Shown in pieces: positions 34,805-47,700 of a stretch of 64,000 nt of DNA. The notes below the pieces were generated by a model. It worked only from the letters and a program-made list of their open reading frames with translations, had not been told where the DNA came from and searched no databases. How positions within the stretch are numbered: position 1 is the stretch's first letter; each line of letters begins with the position of its first letter. Source of the stretch: Penium margaritaceum (Eukaryota; Streptophyta; Zygnematophyceae; Desmidiales; Peniaceae); NCBI GenBank assembly GCA_023375785.1, contig SZWC01004885.1, positions 60,868 to 124,867 of the forward strand, written 5' to 3'. The position numbers and the translations under genes are program-made.

Positions 34805-36406
34805 ACATTCATTTATTTCTAATTCAGCCAGTACGAGCATGTTCACAATCCACCATAGTCCCAAGTAGGTACTCTTCAAGGGTGTATTAGTACTCTACAT
34901 GAGTAGCCGTTACACAGTGATAGAGAGTGTACAAGCGGCTACCTACCAGACAGAGGGATTCCATGAGTCAAAGCAGAGGGCACCAATACTGATACAAAGT
35001 AGTCACATAGTGTATGAAAGCGTACAAATATGTACGCCATGACCAATTTGTGAACAATGCATACCTAAACCCTAGAAATGTAGTGGACACCTGGACAATG
35101 TTCTCATCCATACATATTCAGCATGACCGCTGCCTGCCCCAAGGAGACATGTTAAGTGGTCACATACTTGAACAAACCATTGAAAAATGTACAACATGTC
35201 CACTGTTTGTCAGCTATCAATGTAGAAGCATACATTGTAGAAAATTCATGGCAGTGCTAAACACTGAATGCATTCTATGTGGCACATGCGAAGAAGACAA
35301 CATTGGTTATGTTGANACATAGTGTATGAAAGCGTACAAATATGTACGCCATGACCAATTTGTGAACAATGCATACCTAAACCCTAGAAATGTAGTGGAC
35401 ACCTGGACAATGTTCTCATCCATACATATTCAGCATGACCGCTGCCTGCCCCAAGGAGACATATTAAGTGGTCACATACTTGAACAAACCATTGAAAAAT
35501 GTACAACATGTCCACTGTTTGTCAGCTATCAATGTAGAAGCATACATTGTAGAAAATTCATGGCAGTGCTAAACACTGAATGCATTCTATGTGGCACATG
35601 CGAAGAAGACAACATTGGTTATGTTGATGAAGAAGACATGAAAACATAACCAAAGCAACAACCGAGGGTATCAAGCCCAAGGCATCCACTNNNNNNNNNN
35701 NNNNNNNNNNNNNNNNNNNNNNNNNNNNNNNNNNNNNNNNNNNNNNNNNNNNNNNNNNNNNNNNNNNNNNNNNNNNNNNNNNNNNNNNNNNNNNNNNNNN
35801 NNNNNNNNNNNNNNNNNNNNNNNNNNNNNNNNNACATTCATTTATTTCTAATTCAGCCAGTACGAGCATGTTCACAATCCACCATAGTCCCAAGTAGGTA
35901 CTCTTCAAGGGTGTATTAGTACTCTACATGAGTAGCCGTTACACAGTGATAGAGAGTGTACAAGCGGCTACCTACCAGACAGAGGGATTCCATGAGTCAA
36001 AGCAGAGGGCACCAATACTGATACAAAGTAGTCACATAGTGTATGAAAGCGTACAAATATGTACGCCATGACCAATTTGTGAACAATGCATACCTAAACC
36101 CTAGAAATGTAGTGGACACCTGGACAATGTTCTCATCCATACATATTCAGCATGACCGCTGCCTGCCCCAAGGAGACATGTTAAGTGGTCACATACTTGA
36201 ACAAACCATTGAAAAATGTACAACATGTCCACTGTTTGTCAGCTATCAATGTAGAAGCATACATTGTAGAAAATTCATGGCAGTGCTAAACACTGAATGC
36301 ATTCTATGTGGCACATGCGAAGAAGACAACATTGGTTATGTTGATGAAGAAGACATGAAAACATAACCAAAGCAACAACCGAGGGTATCAAGCCCAAGGC
36401 ATCCAC
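34805..36406. repeat. About 570-bp block present as two full copies and one partial copy around gaps
   Basis: 34805-35315, 35317-35690 (starting part-way through the block) and 35834-36406 are almost identical. They are separated by a single N (35316) and a 143-base N run (35691-35833). The likely truth is one copy, or one heterozygous copy, split by assembly. The 107-codon frame repeated in each copy has no recognisable domain and is probably not coding. Confidence 0.8.
35691..35833. other. Assembly gap (143 N)
   Basis: A run of 143 undetermined bases inside the repeated block. Confidence 0.99.
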
Positions 36407-36750
36407 TACCCAGGGGTGTTTGCTGGACGCGGAGTTGGCATGCGAACACCCAAAATCCAACACATGGTCTCTGGTTCGCATGGGTCGTGCACCCAACTAC
36501 GTTGGACCTCCGTTGCAACGTGTGTGTCCCAGCGAGCCTTGACCGTAGCCCATGCCTCCTCCACTTGCTGGGGAGTGAGATGTGGCCTGCTGGTTGTGGC
36601 AGGTTTGCCGCCCCATGCGCCAACTTCATCCCACCGGTAGATCCTCAAAACAGTTGCCCCTGTGTACGTACGCTCGGTGTAGAAACGCGTACGCACGTCC
36701 ATAACGTCACTGGGCTCGGTGTCGTCATGTCCATAGACCGCTTGACCCAT
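36406..36750 (-). CDS. Hypothetical protein, possibly an exon
   Basis: A minus-strand frame of 114 codons from the ATG at 36750 (MGQAVYGHDDTEPSDVMDVR...) to a stop at 36406. It is GC-rich with a balanced, protein-like composition, including a helix-like stretch LTPQQVEEAWATVKARWDTH. No family recognised. A second minus frame, 36912-37121, starts at an ATG (MSSEWRLNCGKGRGW...) in a different frame and could be an upstream exon. It might be an accessory protein of a neighbouring DNA transposon or a host remnant. Confidence 0.3.
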   Translation of the reverse strand: MGQAVYGHDDTEPSDVMDVRTRFYTERTYTGATVLRIYRWDEVGAWGGKPATTSRPHLTPQQVEEAWATVKARWDTHVATEVQRSWVHDPCEPETMCWILGVRMPTPRPANTPG

Positions 36751-36911
36751 GTCTTGTACAACATTGTGAATGGAGAAGGCTAATGGCGATTGAAAGCTCC
36801 GTATTTCTACGTGCCCTAGGAGCGGTTACATTTGCATGAACAGTTAGGCTCGGATGAGATCCATGGCTCCCATACGTCTGGGCTGTTCAATGGTCTCACC
36901 CTGGGCAATGG

Positions 36912-37121
36912 TCAGTCGAGGGTCCGTGCCATGGCTTCAGGTGTCGCGGGCCATGTGGACTCTGGCGGATGGTGGTCATGTACGCTCCTCGTACATGCCT
37001 CTCTGCGGTCCCATGCTTCCTTGGTTGCGATCGATGCTCGGTGGGCAACAAAGGGGTCCACATAATATCCAGTACTCCACCCTCGACCTTTTCCGCAGTT
37101 CAAGCGCCATTCAGAAGACAT
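36912..37121 (-). CDS. Hypothetical protein, possible upstream exon of 36406-36750
   Basis: An open frame of 69 codons from the ATG at 37121. No recognised domain. It is listed because it lies just upstream of the 36750 frame on the same strand with similar base composition; a link by splicing is speculative. Confidence 0.22.
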   Translation of the reverse strand: MSSEWRLNCGKGRGWSTGYYVDPFVAHRASIATKEAWDRREACTRSVHDHHPPESTWPATPEAMARTLD

Positions 37122-37924
37122 GTCGTTGGTTTGCGATGGTTAACCGTACAATGTACATCATGATTAGGGTGAGGGATAGGACACACGGCGTTGTGGACAT
37201 GACGTTCCGACGTCCGGACGTGGACTGTAGAATTGAACTCTGTCCCTTCTTCAACATACCACTTTTCGGTTCAACGTTCATTTTGACGGTTTACACGGTG
37301 AAGTTTGCTTCTTAATATAATTTGCACAGGATGGATGGTGCTCGCAATAGGCGCGTGAGCGGCCCACGATCATTGGACGCTTAGAAGTGTCGCGTATGCA
37401 CTGGACCAATGCTAGTCCGCAATGATAAAGACGCCGAGCCAGGGTGGAATCTCGAAAATGTGTGGTGTACTGGTATTGTTGACTGCCACGCTGTCCTTGG
37501 TGCGCGAGGCTACCATGGGGTCCTGTTTCAATGCTGTTGTCTTCCGCTGGCCCGTGTGGAAACTGGGTATGTGGAGAATTACATCGTCCCCCATACGATT
37601 TCTGGCATGGTGGACGTCCGAAGTATTTGTTTTAAAAAATGGCCCTCAAAAGCATTATCTATATTTCTTGGACGTTATACGTATTTCTCTGCCAAAGTGA
37701 ACCTATCATTCTTTTGTGCGAAAACTAGGTACGACGTCCTTTCGTTGTGAGGACAGTGGGTATGCGGCAAGTGTACCCTTGGAGATGTGTTCATTAGGAA
37801 TATTCGGCGACAGTTAGCAGATGCAATGTGGGATGATAATTTGGGGAATTGATCTGTAACTTTCATGCATTTATTATTTCCATTGAAAGTCAACCAAAAT
37901 ACACGTGTTAATTTATCATAAAGC
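37122..37924. other. Flank before element B; possible Harbinger C-terminal scrap
   Basis: Mostly unrecognised. At about 37776-37850 the plus strand reads IRNIRRQLADAMWDD, which resembles the extreme C-terminus of plant PIF/Harbinger transposases (a RDxLAxxMWDDY-like pattern). Evidence is a single short motif. The last five bases (37920-37924, AAAGC) are the target duplication of element B. Confidence 0.3.
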
Positions 37925-38569
37925 TGAGACAATGTGTGGAAACTTCCTAGCGATATTGCCGCTGACTAGGCGTCAATGCCTCGTCAGACGGTGACGACAG
38001 TCACAAGTCGTGTACACAACGACAAGGGTCTGGCTGTGGGACACAGGGCAAAGTGTCAGAATGCTACAAATAGTATTTACAGAGAGAAATGACAAATGAC
38101 AGGTCCATGGCATAAGTACCTGCCACGGCGCACGGCGGGTGTCACACGCGGCAATGCAAGGTCTGTCCTAAAACCGGCCCAAAACCACTGTTTTGGCCGT
38201 AACTCAGTATGGACAAGTCAGAACGCTATGCCGTCTGAACCTACACGTGCAGAATCTCAAGCTGGATGCTACGGCTGGTCACATGCCTGCATCCGGTAAT
38301 AAACAGTGGACACACAATGCAAAGATATGCAAATCGGGCCCACGGCCAGTCCACCGATAAAATCCTACAAGCTGCAAAAAACCTACAAAAGGTCCCAGAC
38401 AGCATCCAGGACTCTGGGGCGACCGTCGATCAGCTCCGAGCAGGTAGTCCACCACCAGACGACGCCCTGGTGCCACCTGGGTCCGCATCAGGGATCTGCA
38501 TGAGCATGGACATGGCCGAGTGGTCAAAGTAAACTGTACAGGTCGACAGGAACGTCACAAATCACAACA
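37925..38569 (-). repeat. 3' LTR of element B
   Basis: 645 bp, TGAGACAATG...AATCACAACA; homologous to 63227-63871 and to the LTRs of A. Confidence 0.92.
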
Positions 38570-38579
38570 CTCCCCCATG
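38570..38579 (-). other. Polypurine tract of element B
   Basis: The minus strand reads CATGGGGGAG directly next to the 3' LTR, identical to that of A. Confidence 0.85.
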
Positions 38580-38859
38580 ACCCAATGGTACGCATGTCCA
38601 TACACGCGCATCACTGAAACGAGTGCAACAACGAGTGCACCAACGAGTGCAAAAATAGTCACAACACAGACAGAGACACATCCCGTACTCAACCACTCGC
38701 AGGCAAGGGGCACAGCCCAACGGAAGGAATGGCCACCAGAAACTTCCCGTGCGCCAGTGCCTTCGTCAAGAAGTCAGCACGCTGCATGTCAGTGCCGAAC
38801 GTGTTGCTCCACCAGATCACGCATGAAGTGATGCTCAAATGTGTCCGTTCGAGCACCCC

Positions 38860-40850
38860 CCACTTCTCGGTCTCCGACTCTTGATGACCCGTCGATCATC
38901 GCTGTCGGCCCTAAGACCTCTCCCGCCTAGCCTGTCTTCTCTCCTGTGCCCTTGCGTCCCACAGACATCCATGATGCTGTCCCTCTGTCCACCGGTACTC
39001 CTATCTCTGTGGGCGGTCCTACTACCACTCCCAGTCCTGCGTCTCCCATCAGTTCACCAGCCTCTCCTCCCACTGCATCACCTGCCCCTGTGCCTCAGTC
39101 CTCACCGGATGTGCTTGTGCCTGTCTTTAAGCCTGCGGTCAGCCCTTTGAGCCCAGGCTACTCGCGTGAGCCCGGTGGTCATCTTCGATCGTTGGGCTCC
39201 GTAGCCCAGCGAGTGTCAGGTCCTGCACCCAAGCGCTCCACTCGCAGCGTTGCGAGTGGCGATCCCAGCACAAAGGCCCTCGGCCGGAGTTTTTGTACAG
39301 ATCATATAAAGGCACATCCAGCGTATCTTGTAGGGCACGATCTCGTCACTCGCGAGTTTCGTACCGCTTGTGATGCAGCAGCTGACCTTGTGGTCGTCAG
39401 GCCCAGTTCTGAGGCGTGTGCACTCGCCACCCAGAGCTCTCCCTCGTTGGTGCCTGATCCGGGCACACTGAGGGACGCTCTCTCATCAGAGGATGCCAAC
39501 GCCTGGCGTGCCACCTGCGAGGATGAGCTTCGTGCCATCCGAGAGTACGGAGTTTACGAGCTAGTCGACCTTCTCCCTGGGAGGAAGGCGATTCAGGTCA
39601 AGTCGGTCTTTCGCAAGAAGGTGAAGCCGAATGGCTCACTGGAATGCCACAAGGCTTGCTTGGTCGTCAAGGGGTACTCTCAGATCGAGGGCATTGATTA
39701 CACTGACACCTTTGCCCCTGTTGGCCGCATGACCTCAGCTTGTACTCTGTTTGGTATGGTGGCTCAGCATGACTGTGAACTACACCAGATGGATGTGAAC
39801 AATGCGTTCCTACATGGCTCTCTCGATGAGGAGATTTATTTGGCCCAGCCACCACGCTTTGAGGACGCTGACAAGGTCTGGCGCTTGCGCATGTCCTTGT
39901 ACGGACTCAAGTAGTCTCCACGGTACTGGAACCGGGAGATCACAGATACTCTGACTCGTGCGGGATATGTACAGAGCAAGGTAGATCCCTCCCTTTTCAT
40001 CCGACAGGCGCCTGAGCGGTTCACTGCCATCCTGGTCTATGTGGACGACCTCCTGATCGCGTCTCCCTCCATTGAGGCCGCGAAGGAGGCCAAGGCGGTC
40101 CTCCAGACTGCCTATAGGATGAAGGACCTTGGCATTGAAGTGGTGTTTCTTGGCATGGAGATTGTATGAGACCGTAGACACCGGACGCTTCTGTTTCATC
40201 AGGCCCGATACGCATGCGTTTTGGGGGAGCGCTTCAGTGACCTCCTCCACGCAGTGCCAACAGCCTCCACACCCCTCACACCTGATGGGTAGGACGCTCT
40301 GAAGGTGGACGATCCCACACAACTGGGGGAGACAGTGGATGTGACCTTGTACCTCCGCCTCATCGGATCTCTGATGTCATGGCCACTACCACACGCCGTG
40401 ACATCGCTTTTATCGTCAACCTCCTTGTGTAGTTTTCACAGTCTCCACGTACTAGAGCCCTCCAGGCGGCTGTGCGATTGGTGTGGTATGTGGTTTCCGC
40501 GCCGTACCTCGGACTCTGCTTTCGCCGGCAGTGCTCGGTGGTTCTTGACGGCTACACCGATAGTGACTGGGCCTGGAGCCCAGATGGACGCAGTCGCACC
40601 GGTTACGTGTTCCTGCTTGGTGGTACCGCTGTGTCCTGGCGCAGTGGGAAGTAGGGCTGCATCGCACGTAACTCGTCGGAGGCAGAGTATGTTGCTCTGG
40701 GTGCAGGAGCTACTAAGGCAGTGTGGCTGCAACGCTTGTTCCTTGAGCTGGGTCAGTCAGTGCCCCCCAATGTGCTTCGTTGTGACAACCAGAGTGCTCT
40801 TGTGATTGCGGAGAACTCTGGTGTCTTTCATGCTTGCACGAAGCACATTA
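38860..40850 (+). pseudogene. Linker, RT and RNase H block of element B, in plus orientation
   Basis: The plus strand encodes the Pro/Ser-rich linker, then A-family RT (YELVDLLPGRKAIQVK, VKPNGSLECHKA, YSQIEGIDYTDTFAPVG, MDVNNAFLHGSLDEEIY, VDDLLIASPS) and RNase H (VVLDGYTDSDWAWSPDGRSR...). It sits between the 3' LTR side and the integrase of element B, which are both minus, so its orientation is opposite to the rest of the element. Broken. Confidence 0.85.
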
Positions 40851-40859
40851 GGCTCAGAC

Positions 40860-43800
40860 TCCCGCATCTGTCGCGAAACCTCACACGTAGGAATGTGTGT
40901 AACAGACATCGACACAATCGAGGTCAGATCGCGGTAGGTGAGGGACTCAAAGAAGAGCGAGTCGCGGGACTCAATAATGCGACGACGGGCGGGATCCCAA
41001 AAACGTCAGGCCTTCGACCGCGGGGAGATACCAACGAAGGCACACAAGCGACCCCGCAAAGAGACCTTGGACCCCTGCTCATCCTTCGTGTACCACACAA
41101 AAGCCACTGAGCCCCAGACAGGTGCAAGATGCAGATCGGCACAATGGCCAAACCAGAGCTCATACGGTGTAACGTGGTCCGGAAGAGGACCGTGCGGGAG
41201 GAGGTTCCAGACCCACGTCATGTAGGCGAATCCTTCGAAGGCGAAGGATTCCGGGAGACCGTACTCTGACCGCATAGCACGAACAGCATCCTCCATGGTG
41301 CGGTTCCAGCGCTCAGAGACACCGTTGTACTGAGGAGTGGCAGGAGCAGAGACCTGGTGAAAAATCCCGCGCTCGGCAAAGAAACTGTCCATTTCTCCAA
41401 GAAACTTGCCGCCGTGATCCGAGCGGAAGGTATGCAGCGAGTGGCAAGACTGACGCTCAGCCATCACTAGCCAGAGACAAACCACGAAACCGGCATCAAT
41501 CTTCTGGCGCAGGCTATAGACCCACCGCATCCGGGTGAAATCATCGGTCAGGGTCAGGACATATTGGCCCCGATCGGATAAGGTCTTGACAGGGAGAGGA
41601 CCGAGAAGGTCCGAATGGACCAGCTCGAGGGGACGAAGGGCTCAAGAATGGGAGTCAGGGTAGGTGCAGTGATGCATCTTACCCTGAGCGCAAAACAGAC
41701 AATCGGTCTTGGGCAGCCTCTCGAAAGAGGCTGCGTCAAGACCGAGGGTGGGCTGTGTCCTAATGAGCTTCAACACAGTGTCGGAGCCCACATGACACAG
41801 ACGTTGATGCAGCAGGTGCTGGTGCTCAACAGACAGGACACCAGTGACAAACACACAAGCAGGAGGGGAAGGGGAGCAAGGAGAAGAAGAGATCCGAGGA
41901 ACATGATACAGATCATCCACAATAGAGGCATGAAGGACAACAGTGCGAGTATCAAGAGCAGTCACTGTCGCGGAGTCGGTAGTGTGCTCCACAGAGAGTC
42001 CCATCAAAGTACAGGCACGCACAGAGAGCAAGCTGAGCTCAAGGTCAGGCACAAAAAGCACGTTGGAGAGATACAAGGGGCCAGACGGACCATCAAAGCA
42101 CACAACCCCAACACCCTGGACTCGCAAGGACTGACCAGAGCCTGTGCAAACAGAGCGAACAGACGCCACAGGACCGAGGAAAAAAAAGTTAGTACGAAGA
42201 CATATCATGTGGTGAGTGGTACCAGAATTGATGATCCATGTGACACTCAAATCACGACTGGAGGACGTCACGGTGCAACGAGCGATGGAACACTCGGCTG
42301 CGGACGGGCGCTTGGCAACAAAGGAGGGAGAACGACGAAGGGTGCACAGGTGAGACTCAGAAATCCAATCTGTATTGTCAGGCCCATCATCATCACATGC
42401 TAGCTGTGCTCCCCTACACGAATCATCACGAGAGACAAGAACATACAAACAAACAGTCTGTGAACCACCCGGCTGTGACGACACACTCGGCGATAATGCG
42501 GTCATGGGGGTCCGGGTCTCTGTTGCTCGCCGGTGGGGAAGCGGGAACTGCTGCGGTCAAGGTCGCCGCACGACCAGAGGTTGTGCTGCTCAACGTAGAC
42601 CCCTGTGTGTGTGCAGCCTGCAGTCTGTCTAGGGTTCCTTCTGTGGCAACTAAACACGAGGGTTGCGCTCGTTGCGGGACTTAACCCGCAGGTGATCCGC
42701 ACCCAGTAGAGCGGCTGCTGGGACTCGGTGTAGCGGTGAGCGCCTCCACAGTTGTAGCAGTGAACAGTGCGTCCACTACTACTACCTGATGACTGCTGCT
42801 GCGGTGACAGATGCTGGCCCGAGCCACACTTCTTTTTACTCTTCTTCCCCTGTGTTGCTGCTGCCACACCCTTCGTCTGAGTCGGGGTAGCTAGGGTGGA
42901 AGGGGAAGAGGAAGGCATGCCAAAGGATGGAGAAGTGAACTGCAAGAGAGGCGTCAGTGGTGACGCGATGACCGGTGCACGAAGTGAACTCTCCTGATGG
43001 GCAACGGCTGCCTCACGAGTGGATGTCACCTGGAGGAAAAGCTGATGCGTCCAAGGAAGAAGGTAAAAGGAGGTGGAGAAGGGCTCGAACGCGACGTCGC
43101 TGTACCTCGTGAAGATGTCAGCATGCTCAAGACGGACTTCGATCGTGAGTGTGCGAAGCGCCCACAGTTTTTTCCCTCCTGTGGTCCCAAGGCGCGTGCA
43201 GATGCGCATGGCGCGCCGCCAGTAAGTGGCTGCGGGCTTGGCAGGTCCCTGACGAAGGGAGTGGAAGGCGTGGATGTGAGCCGCACAGGTGGCGTGTGTC
43301 TCTGCAGCAAGCAGGGACAATGCCAGCTCCCAGCCCCGACGTGGGTCGGCACCCACGCCTGTGTCGGCCTCTCCAAGGAAGGGGCGAAAGTCCACGAAAG
43401 TCATGCGAGGCATGGCGTAAAGAAGTCCGGGCATCACCCGAGCCGCTGTCAGCACCTGAGCACGGTCCATAACCTGGTACTAACTGTGGTAGTAGGGCCA
43501 AACCCCTTCTGAAGTGGTCCAGACCTGGAAAAGGGTCTCCCATCAGTCAAAGCCGTCCTCGCAGACATATCGTGGGGGCGGTGTCTCGAAGTCCTTAGGT
43601 TGCTGTAGGGAGAGCAACCACAGGATGGGAAAGACGACGGATGGGAAAGACGACGAATGGGAAAGACATCAGGATGAGGAAAGCCGCCGGGGTAGGTCTC
43701 AGGCGAAGATCGGATATCCGGGAGCAGGGAACCGGAACGTGTCTAAAACTGGCGAGACACTCCTGAAGTACGCGAATCTCCCTCTTGGGAGTGTCATCGT

Positions 43801-44098
43801 CCATGCCTGGCATATCAGGGTCCTCCTCCAAAGGATCAAGAAGTGGCGGATCCTGTCCAACCGCTCTCGGTGTAGATGCTGACTACTGTGCAGAAGGCAT
43901 GACACCGCAATCTCCCCCAGAGGTGTGATGTGGGGCCGTGGACTGACTCCGAAGAAGATCAGTGAGCGTGCGGATGGCGTCGGTCTGATGCTGCTGCAGG
44001 TGACGTATCTCATCGTGCTGACTCCGCAGGTCCGCAATGGCCTACGAGCGTGGGCTCATGACCCCGGAGGAGGAGGAAGAAGGATCTTGTGGTCCTTT
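40860..44098 (-). pseudogene. gag to integrase part of element B
   Basis: From high to low coordinates: gag from near its start (...DPSSSSSGVMSPRS), capsid-like part (42500-43470), a zinc knuckle of the A type (about 42735-42775), protease core (IINSGTTHHM, near 42215), and integrase (VHSDLLGPLPVKT-like region near 41590 through the YMTWVWN region near 41220). It ends where the oppositely oriented block begins. Broken. Confidence 0.82.
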
Positions 44099-44503
44099 TG
44101 TTGTTGTGTGTGTCGTACACGGCTTACGGTGACCCCTCGGCTCATGTCCATTCACGTGCAGATCCTTGAGACTGGCGACGGTGGCAGAAGACCGGCGGCC
44201 GGCGGCGACTGGCGCCCAAGAGACTCTTGTTTTTTTTAGATTCATGCTGTGGGACAGCACATAGGCGTGCAGCCTATCAGGATGTAGATCTTGTTGATGC
44301 GGCCGTTCTGGTTCAAACGGCTCATCGTTCTGACATGTCTACAAGGAGTTATGGTCAAAACAGTGTCTTTGCCACTGTATTGTCCTGCTAGAAAATAGCG
44401 CCCTTGTGTGCTGCGTGTGTGCACATCCACTAGGGCTGTGACACTATTTAGGCTGTTCTGGCCTCAGTTGTCATTTCTCTCTGCACAATTCAATATTTTG
44501 CAG
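44099..44503 (+). repeat. 5' LTR of element E, first part
   Basis: 405 bp matching 61804-62203, starting TGTTGTTGTGTGTGTCG. It ends abruptly where C-type gag sequence begins. Confidence 0.88.
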
Positions 44504-44724
44504 AATTGAATAGCGGCGACAGTAGTGAAACAACTTTTGTGGCCACGAACTCACGCAACCTGCAGCAACAACAACAGTTTGGGTAGCAGAGAGGCAAGAA
44601 GAAAGGCAAATGCCATTACTGCCAAAAAGAGGGACACTACAAAAAGGAGAATTGCAAGCTCAAGAGGGACCAGAAGGAGCAGCAGCAGCGGCAGCAGCAA
44701 AAGCACGTTCTCCACAGCAGCAGT
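44504..44724 (+). pseudogene. Duplicated gag zinc-knuckle scrap of the C family
   Basis: Matches the gag C-terminal region of element C (about 45466-45680; NNSLGS-type reading and the CCHC segment) but lies upstream of the gag start of C. Part of the rearranged C complex. Confidence 0.75.
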
Positions 44725-47700
44725 CACAGTAGGGGTAGTGCCGCCATCCAAGGGCAGCGTTGAGCATCACCGAGGCTCAAAATGGCAGCAACAGGCGTTG
44801 TGACAGCAGCCCAACCATTGGAGAGGCTGGAAGGGCGTGCCAAGTTCACGTTTTGGAAGATCCGTACCCGTCTTCTTTTGGAGGAGAGGGGCTTGTGGGA
44901 GGTGGTGATCAGCGAAGAGCGTGCTCCGCCTCCACAGGCAAAAGGCATCACCGTAGCGCAGGTGGTGACGGGGAAAACGCCGAAGAAAGGTATAGCAGAT
45001 GCAAGTTCATCTACAACTGCAGCAGCGGCATATGAGGAGTGGAAGAAGAAGGATAGGCAGGCCTACAGGCTGCTTGTCAACACCATCTCCAACCCGCATC
45101 TCTAGTATGTGAGTGACTAGGCTACTGCAAAAGAGGGGTGGGACGCGTTGTGCAAGAAGTATGAGAGCAAGGATGCTGCATTCCTCATGCTTTTGGAGGA
45201 GAAGATGATGGCACTGAAAATGCAGGGTGGTGAAGGGATGGAGGCACACCTCGACAAGGCAAAGCAGCTGGCGAAGCAGTTGAGAGCGGCAGGCAACCCT
45301 GTGGAATAGACGCACTTCATCCTCCTCTTGCTGAGGGGACTCCCAACCAGCTATGACATGGTGCGAGAGACGCTGGAGTGCCAGCCCACTCTCGACCTCG
45401 ACTTCATCTGCACACACCTGGTGCAGGTGGAATTGCGTCGCAATGCAGCAAAGCGCAATGGCGGCGACATCAGTGAAACAATTTTTGTGGCCACGAGCTC
45501 ACGCAACCTGCAGCAACAACAACAGTTTGGGCAGCAGAGAGGTAAGAAGAAAGGCAAAGGCCACTACTGCCAGAAAGAGGGACACTACAAAAAGGAGTGT
45601 TTCAAGCTCAAGAGGGACCAGAAAGAGCAGCAGCAGCAGCAGAAAAAGTAGCAGTCTCCACAGCAGCAGCAGCAGCAGCAGCAGCAGCAAAACCAGGCTG
45701 GTGTGCACCACTTTGGCAACATGAATGTGGCCAAGGAGGTGCGCGACCGTCTCTTCATGGCGAAGTCTGACATGTCGCAGGTGGAGAAGGCGGATCTCGC
45801 ATGGTACAAGGACTCAGGGTGTACCAAGAGTCTCACACATCACAAGGTGTGGTTTACGCAGCTGCTGTCCATCCCTCCCCGTCCTATCGCTATGGGTGAT
45901 GATCGGGTGGTGTATGCTGAGGGGATTGGGATTGTGGAGATGTGGTTGGAGACCCCACGTGGCATTGAAGTGGGAGTGTTCCATGGCGTGCTGTATGTAC
46001 CTGATGCTGCATTCAACCTCCTCTCAGTCTCCTCTCTTACAAACACAGGACTGCGCGTCGTCTTCGATGATGACTATGGCTACATNGTGCGCGACCGTCT
46101 CTTCATGGCGAAGTCTGACATGTCGCAGGTGGAGAAGGCGGATCTCGCATGGTACAAGGACTCAGGGTGTACCAAGAGCCTGACACATCACAAGGAGTGG
46201 TTTACACAACTATTGTCCATCCCTCCCCGTCCTATCGCTATGGGTGATGATCGGGTGGTGCATGCTGAGGGGATTGGGATTGTGGAGATGTGGTTGGAGA
46301 CCCCACGTGGCATTGAAGTGGGAGTGTTCCATGGCGTGCCGTATGTACCTAATGCCGCGTTCAACCTCCTCTCAGTCTCCTCTTTTACCAACACAGGACT
46401 GCGTGTTGTATTTGACCACGACTATGGCTACATCCTCAACAAAGACATAGGAGAGGAGTTGGACAGGTCGGTGAAGGAGGGCGACATGTACCGCCTGCTG
46501 GGGGCGACCAAGATCCCGCATGAACAAAGTCTTGCAGCAGTGGTGCAGGCAACAGATGGTGAGATCTGGCATTCGCGCTATAGCCACATCGGCATGCGCA
46601 CCTTGCAGCAGCTTGAAGTGAAGCAGATGATGCGTGACCTCTCCACCATCTCCAACTTTGAGCAGCAGTTGTGCATCGGCTGTTTGGAAGGGAACCAGCG
46701 TCGCGAGGCGTTCTCTAGAGCAGGAGAGCGTGTGAAGGAGGTGCTGGAGCTGGTCCACACGGACTTGTGTGGCCCGATGCAGACCTAGAGCTTTGGAGGC
46801 TCTAGGTATTTTTTGACCTTCATTGATGATTTCAGCGGTTACACTGTTGTGTACTTCCTTGCTTCCAAGGACCAGTGCTTTGATAGGTTTGAGGAGTTCA
46901 AGGTAATGGTGGAGAACCAGAATGGCAAGAAAATCAAGGCGCTGCGCAGCGACCGCGGTACCTGAGCAAGGAGTTCCAGGACTACCTCGCAGCAGCTGGA
47001 ATCAAGGCACAGCGTACCGCACCGTACTCATTGCAGAAGAACGGTGTAGTAGAATGCGCCAACCGCACCATCATTGAGTCGGCACGCTCCATGCTGCACG
47101 TGGCTCGGCTAACATACGACTTTTGGGCTGAAGCAATGAGCACTGTGGTGTACATCAAGAACCGCAGTCCAACTAAGGCGCTGAGGAGATGACGCCGTAC
47201 GAGGCGTGGTTTGGCAAGAAGCCGAGCGTGGGTCATCTTCGCGTGTTTGGCAGCTTGGCACACATGCACATGCCGAAGGAGAAGCGACAGATGTGGACGT
47301 GAAGAGCGCACAGATGCTGATGATCGGCTATGACGTGGCAAGCAAGGCCTATCGCCTCTACGAGAAGGATACAGGCCACGTCATCATCTCCAGGGATGTC
47401 ATCTTCAACGAGAGCAACGTCATCGACACCAACATTGTCTGTGAAGAGGCAGCAGAACCAGCAGCTGACGAGGCAGTGGGAGCAAATATCCTTCCTGGCC
47501 TAGTCTCTCCTGATCCTTCCTCTACTGTGGCAGTGGGAGAATCACCCTACTCTCCTATGTCAGATGCTGCAGATACAGCAGCCTCATCGGCAGAAGAAGA
47601 AGAGGGGGATGCAGCACCACCACCAGCAGCAGTTGTGCCAGCAGCACCACGCCAGCCGCCCGCTAACGCTCCAGCACCATGTCGCAGGTACCCTCTGAAG

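Noticed and set aside
35005-36366. 107-codon frame occurring three times (MKAYKYVRHDQFVNN...)
   Set aside because: It repeats because the DNA block is duplicated around N gaps; no domain, unconvincing start and AT-rich composition.
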